A stretch of 64,000 nt of DNA from Thermohalobaculum xanthum (GTDB lineage Bacteria > Pseudomonadota > Alphaproteobacteria > Rhodobacterales > Rhodobacteraceae): contig NZ_JAEHHL010000007.1 in the NCBI RefSeq assembly GCF_016623495.1, positions 1-64,000 of the forward strand, read 5' to 3'. Positions 45,608-53,814 of this stretch are shown piece after piece. The position numbers were made by a program, and so were the translations under genes. Each line of letters begins with the position of its first letter. Position 1 is the stretch's first letter. The notes beneath the pieces were generated by a model that worked only from the letters and a program-made list of their open reading frames with translations, was not told where the DNA came from and ran no database searches.

Positions 45608-46012
45608 ATGCCCGCACGCATCCTCGAGACCGCGATCTACGCCGACAACCTGGCCGAGACGGCGGCCTTCTACGAGGAGGTCCTTGGCCTCGAGCGCTTC
45701 GCCGGCGTCGAGGGCCGGCATGTCTTCTTCCGGGTCGAGGGCGGCGTCTTCCTGATCTTCCGCCCCGCCGCGACGCGCGTGCCCCCCACCGCCGGGGCGC
45801 TGCCCGTCCCGCCGCACGGGCCCGAGGGGCAGGGTCATGTCTGCTTCGCGGCGAGCGCGGCCGAGATCGAGCGCTGGCGCGCGCGGCTGGACGCGGCCGG
45901 CGTCGCGATCGAGAGCGATTTCGAGTGGCCGCAGGGCGGGCGCTCGATCTATTTCCGCGATCCCGCGGGCAACTCGGTCGAGTTCGCCGAGCCGCGGATC
46001 TGGGGGCTCTAG
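45608..46012 (+). CDS. VOC-family (glyoxalase/dioxygenase fold) protein
   Basis: 134 residues: two beta-alpha-beta-beta-beta modules. ETAIYADNLAETAAFYEEVL and HVFFRVEGGVFLIFRP form the first; GHVCFAASAAEIERWRARL and RSIYFRDPAGNSVEFAEP the second. Metal ligands would be His/Glu positions at the ends of strands (GHVCF, VEFAE). The substrate is unknown. GGGAGGG RBS, 27 bp after the C45 stop, in the same operon. Confidence 0.9.
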   Translation: MPARILETAIYADNLAETAAFYEEVLGLERFAGVEGRHVFFRVEGGVFLIFRPAATRVPPTAGALPVPPHGPEGQGHVCFAASAAEIERWRARLDAAGVAIESDFEWPQGGRSIYFRDPAGNSVEFAEPRIWGL

Positions 46013-46105
46013 CCGCCCCCGCGGCGGGCTGTCGGAATTGTGATTGCGCCGCGCGGCCGGTCGGGGCAATCAGGGCCCGCATCCACAGCAAGGGAGACCG
46101 AGGAC

Positions 46106-46597
46106 ATGACGGGCAAGATCGAATCGCGGCTGGCCGAGATGGGCCTGAGCCTTCCCACGCCGGCCAAGCCGGTGGCCTCCTACGTGCCCTTCGTGCAGTC
46201 GGGGAACCTGCTCTTCGTCTCGGGCCAGCTGCCCTTCGGGCTCGATCCGCTGCCGACCGGCACGCTGACCGCGGCCGACCATGCCGACGGCGCGCCGGCG
46301 GCGGGCTCGCGCCTCGCGGCGGCCCAGGCGGCAGCGCGGCAGTGCGCGCTCAACCTTATCGCCCAGGCCAAGGCCGCGACCGGCGATCTCGACCGGATCA
46401 CGCGCGTGGTCAAGCTGGGCGGCTTCGTCAACAGCGACGCCAGCTTCACCCAGCAGCCGGTGGTCGTGAACGGCGCCTCGGACCTGATGCAGCAGGTCTT
46501 CGGCGCGGCGGGCGAGCATGCCCGCGCGGCGGTGGGCTCGTCCTCGCTGCCGATGGGCGTGATGGTCGAGATCGAGGCCGTGTTCGAGATCGCCTGA
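46106..46597 (+). CDS. RidA-family protein (YjgF-like, variant lacking the catalytic Arg)
   Basis: 163 residues. SGNLLFVSGQLPFG, RVVKLGGFVNSDASFTQQPV and ASDLMQQVFGAAGEHARAAV match the longer RidA-like subfamily. Canonical RidA uses an Arg in a VARLP segment to hydrolyse enamine/imine intermediates; here the same place reads VGSSSLP, so deaminase activity is doubtful. The start at MTGKIESRL has an AGGGAG RBS. It closes the plus-strand block; the context suggests clearing a reactive intermediate of amine metabolism, unproven. Confidence 0.88.
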   Translation: MTGKIESRLAEMGLSLPTPAKPVASYVPFVQSGNLLFVSGQLPFGLDPLPTGTLTAADHADGAPAAGSRLAAAQAAARQCALNLIAQAKAATGDLDRITRVVKLGGFVNSDASFTQQPVVVNGASDLMQQVFGAAGEHARAAVGSSSLPMGVMVEIEAVFEIA

Positions 46598-46779
46598 CCC
46601 GGCCCGCACCCGGCATAGCGGGGCCCCGGCCAAGGGCTTGGGGCCGCGCATCGGCGCGGCAGCCGTGTATCCCAGAGGGACTTTCACGCGTGAAAGCGAA
46701 ATCAACCAATTGATTTCACTAAGTAATCTTAAAAATCACACGTGAGCGGACGCGCCGACCCACGCCGCAGCGTCGGTGC
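46598..46779. terminator. Convergent intergenic region with palindromes
   Basis: 182 bp between the RidA gene and a convergent hypothetical gene. It holds the CTTTCACGCGTGAAAG palindrome (46681-46696) and a second inverted repeat, GAAATCAA/TTGATTTC (46698-46717), in an AT-rich stretch running to about 46742. It probably terminates both transcripts; neither stem has a classical T-run. Confidence 0.45.
46681..46696. repeat. Palindrome CTTTCACGCGTGAAAG, copy 2
   Basis: 16-base perfect palindrome sharing its 14-base core with 12339-12352. Both copies lie between convergent genes. Confidence 0.5.
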
Positions 46780-47409
46780 TCAGCGCGACGCCGCCTCGCC
46801 GCCGAAATAGCTCTCGGCCGGCAGGAACTTCGCCAGCCGCGCGGCATCGGCCCAGGCCCGCTCCGAGCCGCGGGTGCCGATCATCACCACCGCGTCCGAA
46901 GGCAGGCTGAGCGGATCGAGCACCGCGCGGATCGCGGCCCGCCCCGCGGGCAGCGGCGCAGGCGGCAGCGGCGCGCGCCCCGCCGCAGCGAAATCGATCC
47001 GCGGCCCGGCGCTCAGCGCCCGGCGCAGCACCTCGGGATCGTCACCGGGCTCGGCCAGCAGGAGCCGGTCGCAGCGCGCGAGGCCGCGCAGCTTGTCGAC
47101 CGTTGGCCCGGGCAGCTCGAGCGTCTGCGCGAGCCGAAGCCCCAGCGCGTCGCAGGTGAACAAAAAGCCCACGATGTCGCGGCCCGAGCCCAGGAGGACC
47201 GAAGCATAGGCGGGATAGGCCAGTCCCAGCTCCTTCGCCCGCGCGACCCGCCGGCGGATGATCTCGAGCGGCAGCTTGGGCAGCAACTCGCGGCGCGCCA
47301 CCGTCCAGGCGTGACGGCGGAACGAGCGCCCCGGCTCGATCGGCGGGCCCTGGTTGTGGCCGATGCCGGCAAGCTGCTCGCCCCGGAAGCTGGAAAATGG
47401 TGACCGCAT
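46780..47409 (-). CDS. Hypothetical protein with GHNQGPP motif
   Basis: 209 residues. Near the N-terminus it has LAGIGHNQGPPIE, a motif seen at the start of many small uncharacterised alphaproteobacterial proteins. It continues with a basic helical segment (RHAWTVARRELLPKLPLEII), a mixed helical core and a C-terminal SDAVVMIGTRGSERAWADAA. No signal peptide or TM. I do not recognise a domain with known activity. Gene order gives no clear partner: it lies 33 bp upstream of nothing on its strand and downstream of mbfA. Confidence 0.6.
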   Translation of the reverse strand: MRSPFSSFRGEQLAGIGHNQGPPIEPGRSFRRHAWTVARRELLPKLPLEIIRRRVARAKELGLAYPAYASVLLGSGRDIVGFLFTCDALGLRLAQTLELPGPTVDKLRGLARCDRLLLAEPGDDPEVLRRALSAGPRIDFAAAGRAPLPPAPLPAGRAAIRAVLDPLSLPSDAVVMIGTRGSERAWADAARLAKFLPAESYFGGEAASR

Positions 47410-47442
47410 CCCCGTCCTCGCCCGTGCCTTTGCCCATGCCCG

Positions 47443-48423
47443 CTAGGCGCTGCCGATCAGTATGCCCGCGGCGAAGACCAGCGCACCACCGAGCACGACC
47501 TGGAATGTCGCGCGCAGGAACGGCGTCTCCATGTAGCGGTTCTGGATCCAGACGATGGCCCAGAGCTCGAAGACCACGATGATCATGGCGATGATCGTGG
47601 CCGTCCAGAAGTCGGGGATCAGGTAGGGCAGCGCGTGACCGAGCCCGCCCACCGTCGTCATGATCCCGCAGGCGAGGCCGCGCTTGATCGGCGAGCCGCG
47701 GCCCGAGATCTGGCCGTCGTCCGAGATCGCCTCGGTGAAGCCCATCGAGATGCCGGCACCGACCGAGGCCGCGAGGCCCACGAGGAAAGTCGCATGCGTG
47801 TCCATCGTCGCGAAGGCTGCCGCAAAGATCGGTGCGAGCGTCGAGACCGAGCCGTCCATCAGCCCGGCAAGGCCCGGCTGGACATAGGTGAGAACGAACT
47901 GGCGATGCGCCGCGCGGCTTTCCTCCTCGGCGACGTCCTCGGGGACGTGGCGCTCCTCGAGGCGGGCCGCAGTCTTCTGGTGGGCCGCCTCGGCGGCGGC
48001 GAGGTCGCCCAGGAGCTTGCGCGTCTCGGCGTCGGTCGCCTGCTTGGCCGCGGCGAGGTAGAAGTCGTGGGCCTCGCGCTCCATGGCCGCGGCTTCCTCG
48101 CGCATCCGCTCGACGCCAAGGTTCTCGACCAGCCAGACGGGGCGGCGCGTGTAGAAGCCCGAGATATGCTCGCGCCGCAGCGGCGGGATCACCTCGCCGA
48201 AACGCTTGCGGTAGACCTCGATCAGGCGGCGGCGATGGCCGTCCTCCTCCTTCGCCATCTCGTCGAACATGGCCGCGCTGCCGGGGAACTCGTCGCTGAG
48301 GCGGGCGGCATAGGTGCGGTAGATGCGCGCGTCGTCCTCCTCGGCCGAGATCGCGAGGGCGAGGATCTCGCGCTCGCCAAGGTCCTTGAAGCGGCGGCGG
48401 TTCCTGAACTGGCCGAGAATCAT
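47443..48423 (-). CDS. mbfA: Membrane-bound ferritin-like iron exporter MbfA (rubrerythrin + VIT1)
   Basis: 326 residues. An N-terminal erythrin-type diiron domain (residues 1-160) has LAISAEEDDARIYRTYA, KEEDGHRRRLIEVY and AAEAAHQKTAARLEE with Glu and ExxH iron ligands. The C-terminal VIT1/CCC1 membrane domain (about 175-326) has five hydrophobic segments and GLAGLMDGSVSTLAPIFAAA. MbfA exports iron and protects from peroxide in Bradyrhizobium and Agrobacterium, where Irr represses it when iron is scarce. An Irr-type box is placed 20 bp upstream of this start, so the same control is expected. Confidence 0.93.
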   Translation of the reverse strand: MILGQFRNRRRFKDLGEREILALAISAEEDDARIYRTYAARLSDEFPGSAAMFDEMAKEEDGHRRRLIEVYRKRFGEVIPPLRREHISGFYTRRPVWLVENLGVERMREEAAAMEREAHDFYLAAAKQATDAETRKLLGDLAAAEAAHQKTAARLEERHVPEDVAEEESRAAHRQFVLTYVQPGLAGLMDGSVSTLAPIFAAAFATMDTHATFLVGLAASVGAGISMGFTEAISDDGQISGRGSPIKRGLACGIMTTVGGLGHALPYLIPDFWTATIIAMIIVVFELWAIVWIQNRYMETPFLRATFQVVLGGALVFAAGILIGSA

Positions 48424-48442
48424 GGGTGACCGATCACTAACT

Positions 48443-48457
48443 TTAGAAACGTTCTAA
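48443..48457. promoter_or_regulatory. Irr-type iron control element (ICE) of mbfA
   Basis: TTAGAA-ACG-TTCTAA is an inverted repeat fitting the ICE bound by Irr in alphaproteobacteria. It overlaps the probable promoter or leader, 20 bp upstream of the mbfA ATG, a repressor position. Confidence 0.7.
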
Positions 48458-48509
48458 GTTAGCATCTGCGTCTCGCGGCGCCGGCGCAAGCCCGGCGATG
48501 TCGCAGGCC

Positions 48510-48929
48510 TCAGCCCACGTAGCCGCCCATGGCGCACAGAAGCCGCCATTCCTCGTCCGAGACCGGCACGACCGAGAGGCGCGACTGGCGCACCAGCGCG
48601 AAGTCTTCAAGGCGCGGCTCGGCCTTGATCTCGGCCAGCGTCACCGGCCGGGGCATCGGCGCCACCGCCTTGATATCCACGCATTCCCAGCGCGGGTCGT
48701 CGGTGGTGGTGTCGGGATGGGCCTCGGCGCAGACCTCGACGATACCGACGATCCGCTTCTCGTCGACCGAGTGGTAGAAGAAGCCCCGGTCGCCGATCTT
48801 CATCGCCTTCATGTTGTTGCGCGCCTGGTAGTTGCGCACGCCGTCCCACTGCTCGCCGGCCTCGCCTTTCGCGACCTGGTCATCCCAGCCCCAGGTGCCG
48901 GGTTCGGATTTGAAGAGCCAGTAGGCCAT
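48510..48929 (-). CDS. EVE-domain protein
   Basis: 139 residues. MAYWLFKSEPGTWGWDDQ opens the EVE fold, followed by WDGVRNYQARNNMKAMKIGD and the FYHSVDEKRIVGIVEV strand. EVE domains are PUA-like and are predicted to bind modified nucleobases in DNA or RNA. The gene is near tsaD in many Rhodobacterales. Preceded by a GGGAG RBS. Confidence 0.93.
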   Translation of the reverse strand: MAYWLFKSEPGTWGWDDQVAKGEAGEQWDGVRNYQARNNMKAMKIGDRGFFYHSVDEKRIVGIVEVCAEAHPDTTTDDPRWECVDIKAVAPMPRPVTLAEIKAEPRLEDFALVRQSRLSVVPVSDEEWRLLCAMGGYVG

Positions 48930-48948
48930 GCGTCACTCCCTGTTGTGG

Positions 48949-50469
48949 TCAGATCCCGGATATGGCGGAAAGCGCCGCCTCGGCAACCCGCGCGGCACCG
49001 GCATCGGCGCGAAGGCGCGTCCAGCGGATGGTGCCGAGGTCGTAGCCCGCCTGCTTGGCCACCACCCGCGCATCGGCGTCCGAGACATCGCCCGCCCGCG
49101 CCTCGACCCGGGCGGCCAGGGTCTCGGGCGGCGCGTCGAGCCAGAGCCCGGTGAAGTCCGCGCCGGCCTGGGCCGCGAGCTCCGCCGCGGCGTCGCGCTC
49201 GCCCTCGCGCAGGTGGGCGGCGTCGAGGATCACCGTGGCGCCGCCGGCCAGCGCCATGCGCGCGCGGCGGGCCATGGTCTCGTAGACGGCGATCGATGCC
49301 TCGGGAGTATAGGCCCCGGATGGCAGGCGCTCGCTCTCGGGCGCGCCCCACAGTGCCTTGCGGATCGCGTCGGTGCGCAGGATCACGGCGTCGAGCGAAG
49401 GCGCGAGCGCGCGCGCCAGCGTCGACTTGCCCGAACCCGAGAGCCCACCCACGGCGATCAGCCGCGCCCGCCGCGGGGCGTCAAGATAGCCATGCGCCAG
49501 CGCGAGGTAGCCGCGCGCCTCCTCGGCAGCGCCGGCGTCGCCGCAGGTCTGGGCGGTGAGCCCCGCCACCTTGGCGCGGATCGCGGCGCGGCAGGCGCGG
49601 TAGAGCGGCAGGAGGCCGAGCCCGTCATAAGCCGTCGCCTCGCCCCCGGCATCGGCCGCCATCCGCTCGGCCCAGGCGTTGAGGGTGACGCTGGCAAGCG
49701 CGCTCAGTCCGCGATGGTCGAGATCCATCAGCAGGAAGGCGAGGTCGTAGAGCGGGTCGATATCGGTCAGCTCGTCGTTGAAATCGATGCAGTCGAAGGG
49801 CGCGGGGCGGCCCTGCCAGAGCACGATGTTGCGCAGGTGCAGGTCACCATGGCAGCGCCGCGCCGGACGCGCCGCGGCCAGCGGTGCGAGGCGCCGGCCA
49901 TGCTCGCGCAACAGCGCCGCGACGGGTGCGGCCTCGGCGCCCAGCAGCGGCGCGAGGCGGTCGATGGCGCTGACCTCGGCCAGCGCGAGGTCGGGCAGAG
50001 GGCGCAGGCAGGGGCGCGGCTGCGCGCCGCGGTGCATCTCGGCCACGGCCTGACCGGTGGCGCGCATCATCGCCGCGTCAAGCCGGCCCTCGGCCGCCAT
50101 GCGGTCGAAGAGGCAGGCCGCCTCGAAGCGGCGCATCACCACCACCGGCTCGGCATCCGCGGGCGCGGGAGGGGCGATCAGCTGCGGCGGCGTGCCGTCC
50201 GCGATCCCGGCGAGGCCAAGATAGAGGCCCGGCGCCGAGCGCGCGTTCTCGGCGATTTCGCGCTCGGCCGAGGCGCGGCGCCGGGCGCGGGTCGAGTAAT
50301 CGAGAAACCCGTAATCGACCGGGCGGCGCAGCTTGAAGGCGCGATCCCCGGCCAGGAAGACAGCGGCGGTATGGGTATCGATCCGCGCGACCGAGGCGCC
50401 GTCATGGGTGGCGGGGTCGGCGAGCAGGGCGGTGAACCGCGCGAAATCGTCCTCGCCCCGCCAGCCCAT
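48949..50469 (-). CDS. Phosphotransferase-like and P-loop kinase fusion protein
   Basis: 506 residues with two domains. Residues 1-320 are an aminoglycoside-phosphotransferase-like kinase: RAFKLRRPVDYGFLDYST, RRCHGDLHLRNIVLW (Brenner motif) and CIDFNDELTDIDPLYDLAF. Residues 335-506 are a gluconate-kinase-like P-loop domain: AVGGLSGSGKSTLARALAP (Walker A) and VILDAAHLREGERD. Such fusions are common but their substrate is unknown. The start at MGWRGEDDF follows the frameshifted YciI gene by four bases. Preserved reading frames and motifs suggest it is active. Confidence 0.88.
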   Translation of the reverse strand: MGWRGEDDFARFTALLADPATHDGASVARIDTHTAAVFLAGDRAFKLRRPVDYGFLDYSTRARRRASAEREIAENARSAPGLYLGLAGIADGTPPQLIAPPAPADAEPVVVMRRFEAACLFDRMAAEGRLDAAMMRATGQAVAEMHRGAQPRPCLRPLPDLALAEVSAIDRLAPLLGAEAAPVAALLREHGRRLAPLAAARPARRCHGDLHLRNIVLWQGRPAPFDCIDFNDELTDIDPLYDLAFLLMDLDHRGLSALASVTLNAWAERMAADAGGEATAYDGLGLLPLYRACRAAIRAKVAGLTAQTCGDAGAAEEARGYLALAHGYLDAPRRARLIAVGGLSGSGKSTLARALAPSLDAVILRTDAIRKALWGAPESERLPSGAYTPEASIAVYETMARRARMALAGGATVILDAAHLREGERDAAAELAAQAGADFTGLWLDAPPETLAARVEARAGDVSDADARVVAKQAGYDLGTIRWTRLRADAGAARVAEAALSAISGI

Positions 50470-50473
50470 GGGG

Positions 50474-50747
50474 TCAGCCGACCACGCGCTTCCAGGGGCG
50501 GATCTCGACCGACTGGAAAAGCCCCGCCTGGGCAGGGGTCGGCCGCGCACCAGGCCTCGACCGTTGCCATATCGGGCGCCTCGCAGATCAGCAGCGAGCC
50601 GCACATCTCGCCTGCCGGGTCCAGGAACGGCCCGGCCTGCTGGATCGCCCCGTCGGCGCCCGCGATATGCGCAAGATGCGCGTCACGATTGGCCTTGCGG
50701 ACCTCGAGATGCCCGGGCTTGTCGATGCAGATGATGGCGTAGAGCAT
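50474..50747 (-). pseudogene. YciI-family protein gene with apparent frameshift
   Basis: The frame from 50747 reads MLYAIICIDKPGHLEVRKAN and through LLICEAPDMATVEAWCAADP, a normal YciI dimeric alpha-beta protein. After CAADP near base 50534 the frame is lost. The expected C-terminus appears in another frame as AQAGLFQSVEIRPWKRVVG with a TGA at 50476-50474. The span is 274 bases, two short of the 276 needed for a 91-residue YciI, so a two-base deletion (real or a sequencing error) fits. Without it the reading continues into the downstream gene. A GGAGG RBS precedes the start. Confidence 0.75.
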
Positions 50748-50818
50748 GGTCGTCCTCCCTCGCGCGCCGGGCCTCTCATTGCGCGATCGCGCGCGCGCCC
50801 GCAAGCCTCCCGCAAGCC

Positions 50819-51934
50819 TCAGGCCTTGGCGCCCTTCTTGCCCGACCCGATCAGGGGCGCGGCGCCGGCGTCGAGCGGCCAGCGCGGGCGCGCGCTCACC
50901 GCGCCTGGGTGCTCGCCGGCCAGCAGGTGCTCGGCGCCCGCCCAGGCGATCATCGCGGCGTTGTCGGTGCAGAGCCGCAACGGCGGGGCGATGGCCGCAA
51001 ACCCCTCGGCCCGCGCCGCCGCATCCAGCCCGGCGCGCAGGCTCGTGTTGGCGGCAACCCCGCCGGCCAGCGCGATCACCGGCTGGGCGAGACCGGGATA
51101 CCGGTCGCGGAAGGCGCGCATCGCCCGCGCGGCCTTGCTCGCGAGCACCTCAGCCACCGCGGCCTGGAAGCCGGCGCAGAGATCGGCCACGTCGCGGCGG
51201 TAGAGCCCGCCCTGCCCTTCGGCCAGCCGGTCGCGCGCGCGCAGCACCGCGGTCTTGAGACCCGAGAAGCTCATGTCGGCGCCCGGCCGGTCCATCAGCG
51301 GGCGGGGAAACTCGAACCGCGCGGCATCGCCCTCGGCGGCGCGGCGCTCGACCTCGGGGCCACCGGGAAAGCCCAGCCCCAGCATCTTGGCGACCTTGTC
51401 GAAGGCTTCGCCCGGCGCGTCGTCGATGGTCGAGCCCAGGCGCAGATAGCTGCCCAGCCGCTCGACCGCGATCAGCTGGCAATGCCCGCCCGAGGCGAGC
51501 AGCAGGAGATAGGGATAGTCGACCCCGTCGCTGAGCCGCGGCGTCAGCGCGTGGCCCTCGAGATGGTTGACCCCGATCAGCGGCTTGCCCGCGCCAAGCG
51601 CGATGCCCTTCGCCGCCATCACCCCCGAGAGAACCCCGCCGATCAGGCCCGGCCCCGACGTCACCGCAACGGCATCGACGGCGCCGAGCCCGATGCCGGC
51701 CTCCTCCAGCGCGCGCCGGACCACGAGGTCGAGCCGCTCGGCATGGGCGCGGGCGGCGATTTCGGGGACCACGCCGCCAAAGGCCGCGTGCAGGTCCTCC
51801 TGCCCGAAGACGGCGTTCGACAGGATCTGGCCCGGCCCCCGCGCCACGCCGCCTTCGGCGCGCGCACGCACGACCGCGGCCGCGGTCTCGTCGCAGCTCG
51901 ATTCGATGCCGAGGATCGTCAGTTCGCTGGCCAC
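50819..51934 (-). CDS. tsaD: tRNA N6-adenosine threonylcarbamoyltransferase TsaD
   Basis: 371 residues starting at [20 protein letters not shown] is the entry motif; the metal and substrate region has [22 protein letters not shown], and [13 protein letters not shown]-like sequence near the C-terminus ([14 protein letters not shown]). TsaD attaches threonylcarbamoyl to A37 of ANN-decoding tRNAs. It is divergent from hemC with 64 bp between. Essential housekeeping. Confidence 0.97.
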   Translation of the reverse strand: MASELTILGIESSCDETAAAVVRARAEGGVARGPGQILSNAVFGQEDLHAAFGGVVPEIAARAHAERLDLVVRRALEEAGIGLGAVDAVAVTSGPGLIGGVLSGVMAAKGIALGAGKPLIGVNHLEGHALTPRLSDGVDYPYLLLLASGGHCQLIAVERLGSYLRLGSTIDDAPGEAFDKVAKMLGLGFPGGPEVERRAAEGDAARFEFPRPLMDRPGADMSFSGLKTAVLRARDRLAEGQGGLYRRDVADLCAGFQAAVAEVLASKAARAMRAFRDRYPGLAQPVIALAGGVAANTSLRAGLDAAARAEGFAAIAPPLRLCTDNAAMIAWAGAEHLLAGEHPGAVSARPRWPLDAGAAPLIGSGKKGAKA

Positions 51935-51998
51935 CGGACCCGTTTCCCGCGCGGGCGTTGCACGCCCCGATTGCGCCCCTTACTAAGGGCCCGAGCCG

Positions 51999-52958
51999 AT
52001 GACAGAAAGAGCCAAGATGACCGCAGGCCCGCCAAGCCCCGACCGACCGCTCAGGATCGGCACCCGCGGCTCGCCGCTGGCGCTGGCGCAGGCGCACGAG
52101 ACGCGCGACCGGCTGATGGCGGCGCATGGCCTGCCCGAGGCGGCCTTCGAGATCGTCATCGTATCGGTCATGGGCGACCGCGTGCAGGACCGCGCGCTGT
52201 CCGAGATCGGCGGCAAGGGCCTTTTCACCAAGGAGATCGAGGACGGCCTTGCCGACGGCTCGCTCGACATCGCGGTGCATTCGATGAAGGACATGCCGAC
52301 GGTCCTGCCCGACGGCCTCGCGATCACCGCGCTGCTGCCGCGCGAGGACGTGCGCGATGCCTTCATCAGCCACCGCCACGGCGGCATCGCCGAACTGCCG
52401 CAGGGCGCGACCGTCGGCTCGTCCTCGCTGCGCCGCCGGGCCCAGCTCCTGCACCGCCGCCCCGATCTCAGGGTCGTCGAGTTCCGCGGCAACGTGCAGA
52501 CCAGGCTGCGCAAGCTTGCCGAAGGGGTGGCCGAGGCAACCTTCCTTGCCTGCGCCGGGCTGAGGCGGCTGGGCATGGAGCACGAGATCCGCAGCGCCAT
52601 CGAGCCCGACGAGATGCTGCCCGCCGTGGCGCAGGGCGCGATCGGCATCGAGAGCCGGGCGGGGGATGGCCGCGTGCTCGGCCTGCTCGAGCCGATCCAC
52701 GACCGGCCGACCGCGACGCGGCTGGCGGCCGAGCGCGCCTTTCTCGCCGCCCTCGACGGCTCGTGCCGCACGCCGATCGGGGGGCTCGCGGTGATCGAGG
52801 GCCAGAGCCTGTGGTTCCGCGGCGAGATCATCCGCCCCGACGGGTCCGAGCGCCACTGGACCGAGCGGCGCGGCGCGCTATCGGACGCTGCCGCGATGGG
52901 CACCGATGCAGCGGCCGAACTGCGCGCCCGTGGCGGCGCCGGCTTCTTCGACGGCTGA
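51999..52958 (+). CDS. hemC: Hydroxymethylbilane synthase HemC
   Basis: 319 residues. [20 protein letters not shown] at the N-terminus, [20 protein letters not shown] and the cofactor-binding Cys in [14 protein letters not shown]. The enzyme polymerises four porphobilinogen units for tetrapyrrole synthesis. An alternative start is the ATG at 52017. It overlaps hemD by one base (TGATG). Confidence 0.97.
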   Translation: MTERAKMTAGPPSPDRPLRIGTRGSPLALAQAHETRDRLMAAHGLPEAAFEIVIVSVMGDRVQDRALSEIGGKGLFTKEIEDGLADGSLDIAVHSMKDMPTVLPDGLAITALLPREDVRDAFISHRHGGIAELPQGATVGSSSLRRRAQLLHRRPDLRVVEFRGNVQTRLRKLAEGVAEATFLACAGLRRLGMEHEIRSAIEPDEMLPAVAQGAIGIESRAGDGRVLGLLEPIHDRPTATRLAAERAFLAALDGSCRTPIGGLAVIEGQSLWFRGEIIRPDGSERHWTERRGALSDAAAMGTDAAAELRARGGAGFFDG

Positions 52959-53683
52959 TGGGCGAGGACCGCCTTGTCCTTGTCACCCGGCCCGAGGCCG
53001 ATGCCGGCCGGGTCGTCGAGGCGCTTGCCGCGCGCGGTGTCTCGGCCCTTGCCTGGCCGCTGACCGAGATCCGGATGACCGGCGCCGCGGCCGAGCCGCC
53101 CGCGGGGACGGACGCGCTGCTGTTCACCTCGGCCAATGGGGTCGCGGCCTTCGCGGCAGGCTCGGCGCGGCGAGACCTGCCTGCGCTCTGCGTCGGGCCG
53201 CGCACCGCCGCGGCGGCGCGCGAGGCCGGATTCGCGCGGGTCGAATCGGCCGATGGCGATGCCGCCGCCCTGGCGCGGCTGGCGGCGGCGCATGGCGCAC
53301 GGCGGATGTTCCACCCCCACGGACGCGACCGCGCGGGCGATCTCAAGGCCGACCTCGCGCCGCTGGGCATCGCCGTCGAGGAGGCGATTCTCTACGCCGC
53401 CGAGGAGGTCGCGGATATCCCCGCCCCGGTCCGCGCGGCGCTGGACGAGGGCCGCACCGCGGTCATTACCGCCTGGTCGCCCCGCAATGCGGCGATCCTG
53501 ACCCGCAGATTCGCCGAAAACCCCGGCTGGAAGCCGGAAAACCTTTGTGTTGTCGCGATTTCATCGCGGGCGTCCGGGCCGTTGTCGCCCTGTGGCTTCG
53601 CCGCGCTGCGAATCGCGCGGCGCCCCGATGGCGCTGCGATGATCGATGCCATCCTCGAGGCGCACCGACGCGAGCCGGGCTAG
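52958..53683 (+). CDS. hemD: Uroporphyrinogen-III synthase HemD
   Basis: 241 residues. Weakly conserved family; visible features are RLVLVTRPEADAGRVVEALA, DALLFTSANGVAAFA and VITAWSPRNAAILTRRFAEN, the normal HemD strand-helix pattern. It closes the tetrapyrrole ring with inversion of ring D. Translation is coupled to hemC. A 131-bp gap follows before the mitofilin-like gene. Confidence 0.93.
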   Translation: MGEDRLVLVTRPEADAGRVVEALAARGVSALAWPLTEIRMTGAAAEPPAGTDALLFTSANGVAAFAAGSARRDLPALCVGPRTAAAAREAGFARVESADGDAAALARLAAAHGARRMFHPHGRDRAGDLKADLAPLGIAVEEAILYAAEEVADIPAPVRAALDEGRTAVITAWSPRNAAILTRRFAENPGWKPENLCVVAISSRASGPLSPCGFAALRIARRPDGAAMIDAILEAHRREPG

Positions 53684-53814
53684 ACGGTGACAATCGGTCA
53701 TCTCTTCGCAAGTTGCCGCGAGGCCCGGGGGTTCCTAGTCTAGCACTGGTCGGATTCGCCAATCGGGTCCGGCCTGCCATCGAACCGCGATTCGACAGGA
53801 AGGGGCCAAGACCA

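Noticed and set aside
50178-50804. 208-residue protein starting as YciI and running into the kinase fusion gene
   Set aside because: The second half is out of frame with both YciI and the downstream kinase domain. It is better explained as a frameshift.
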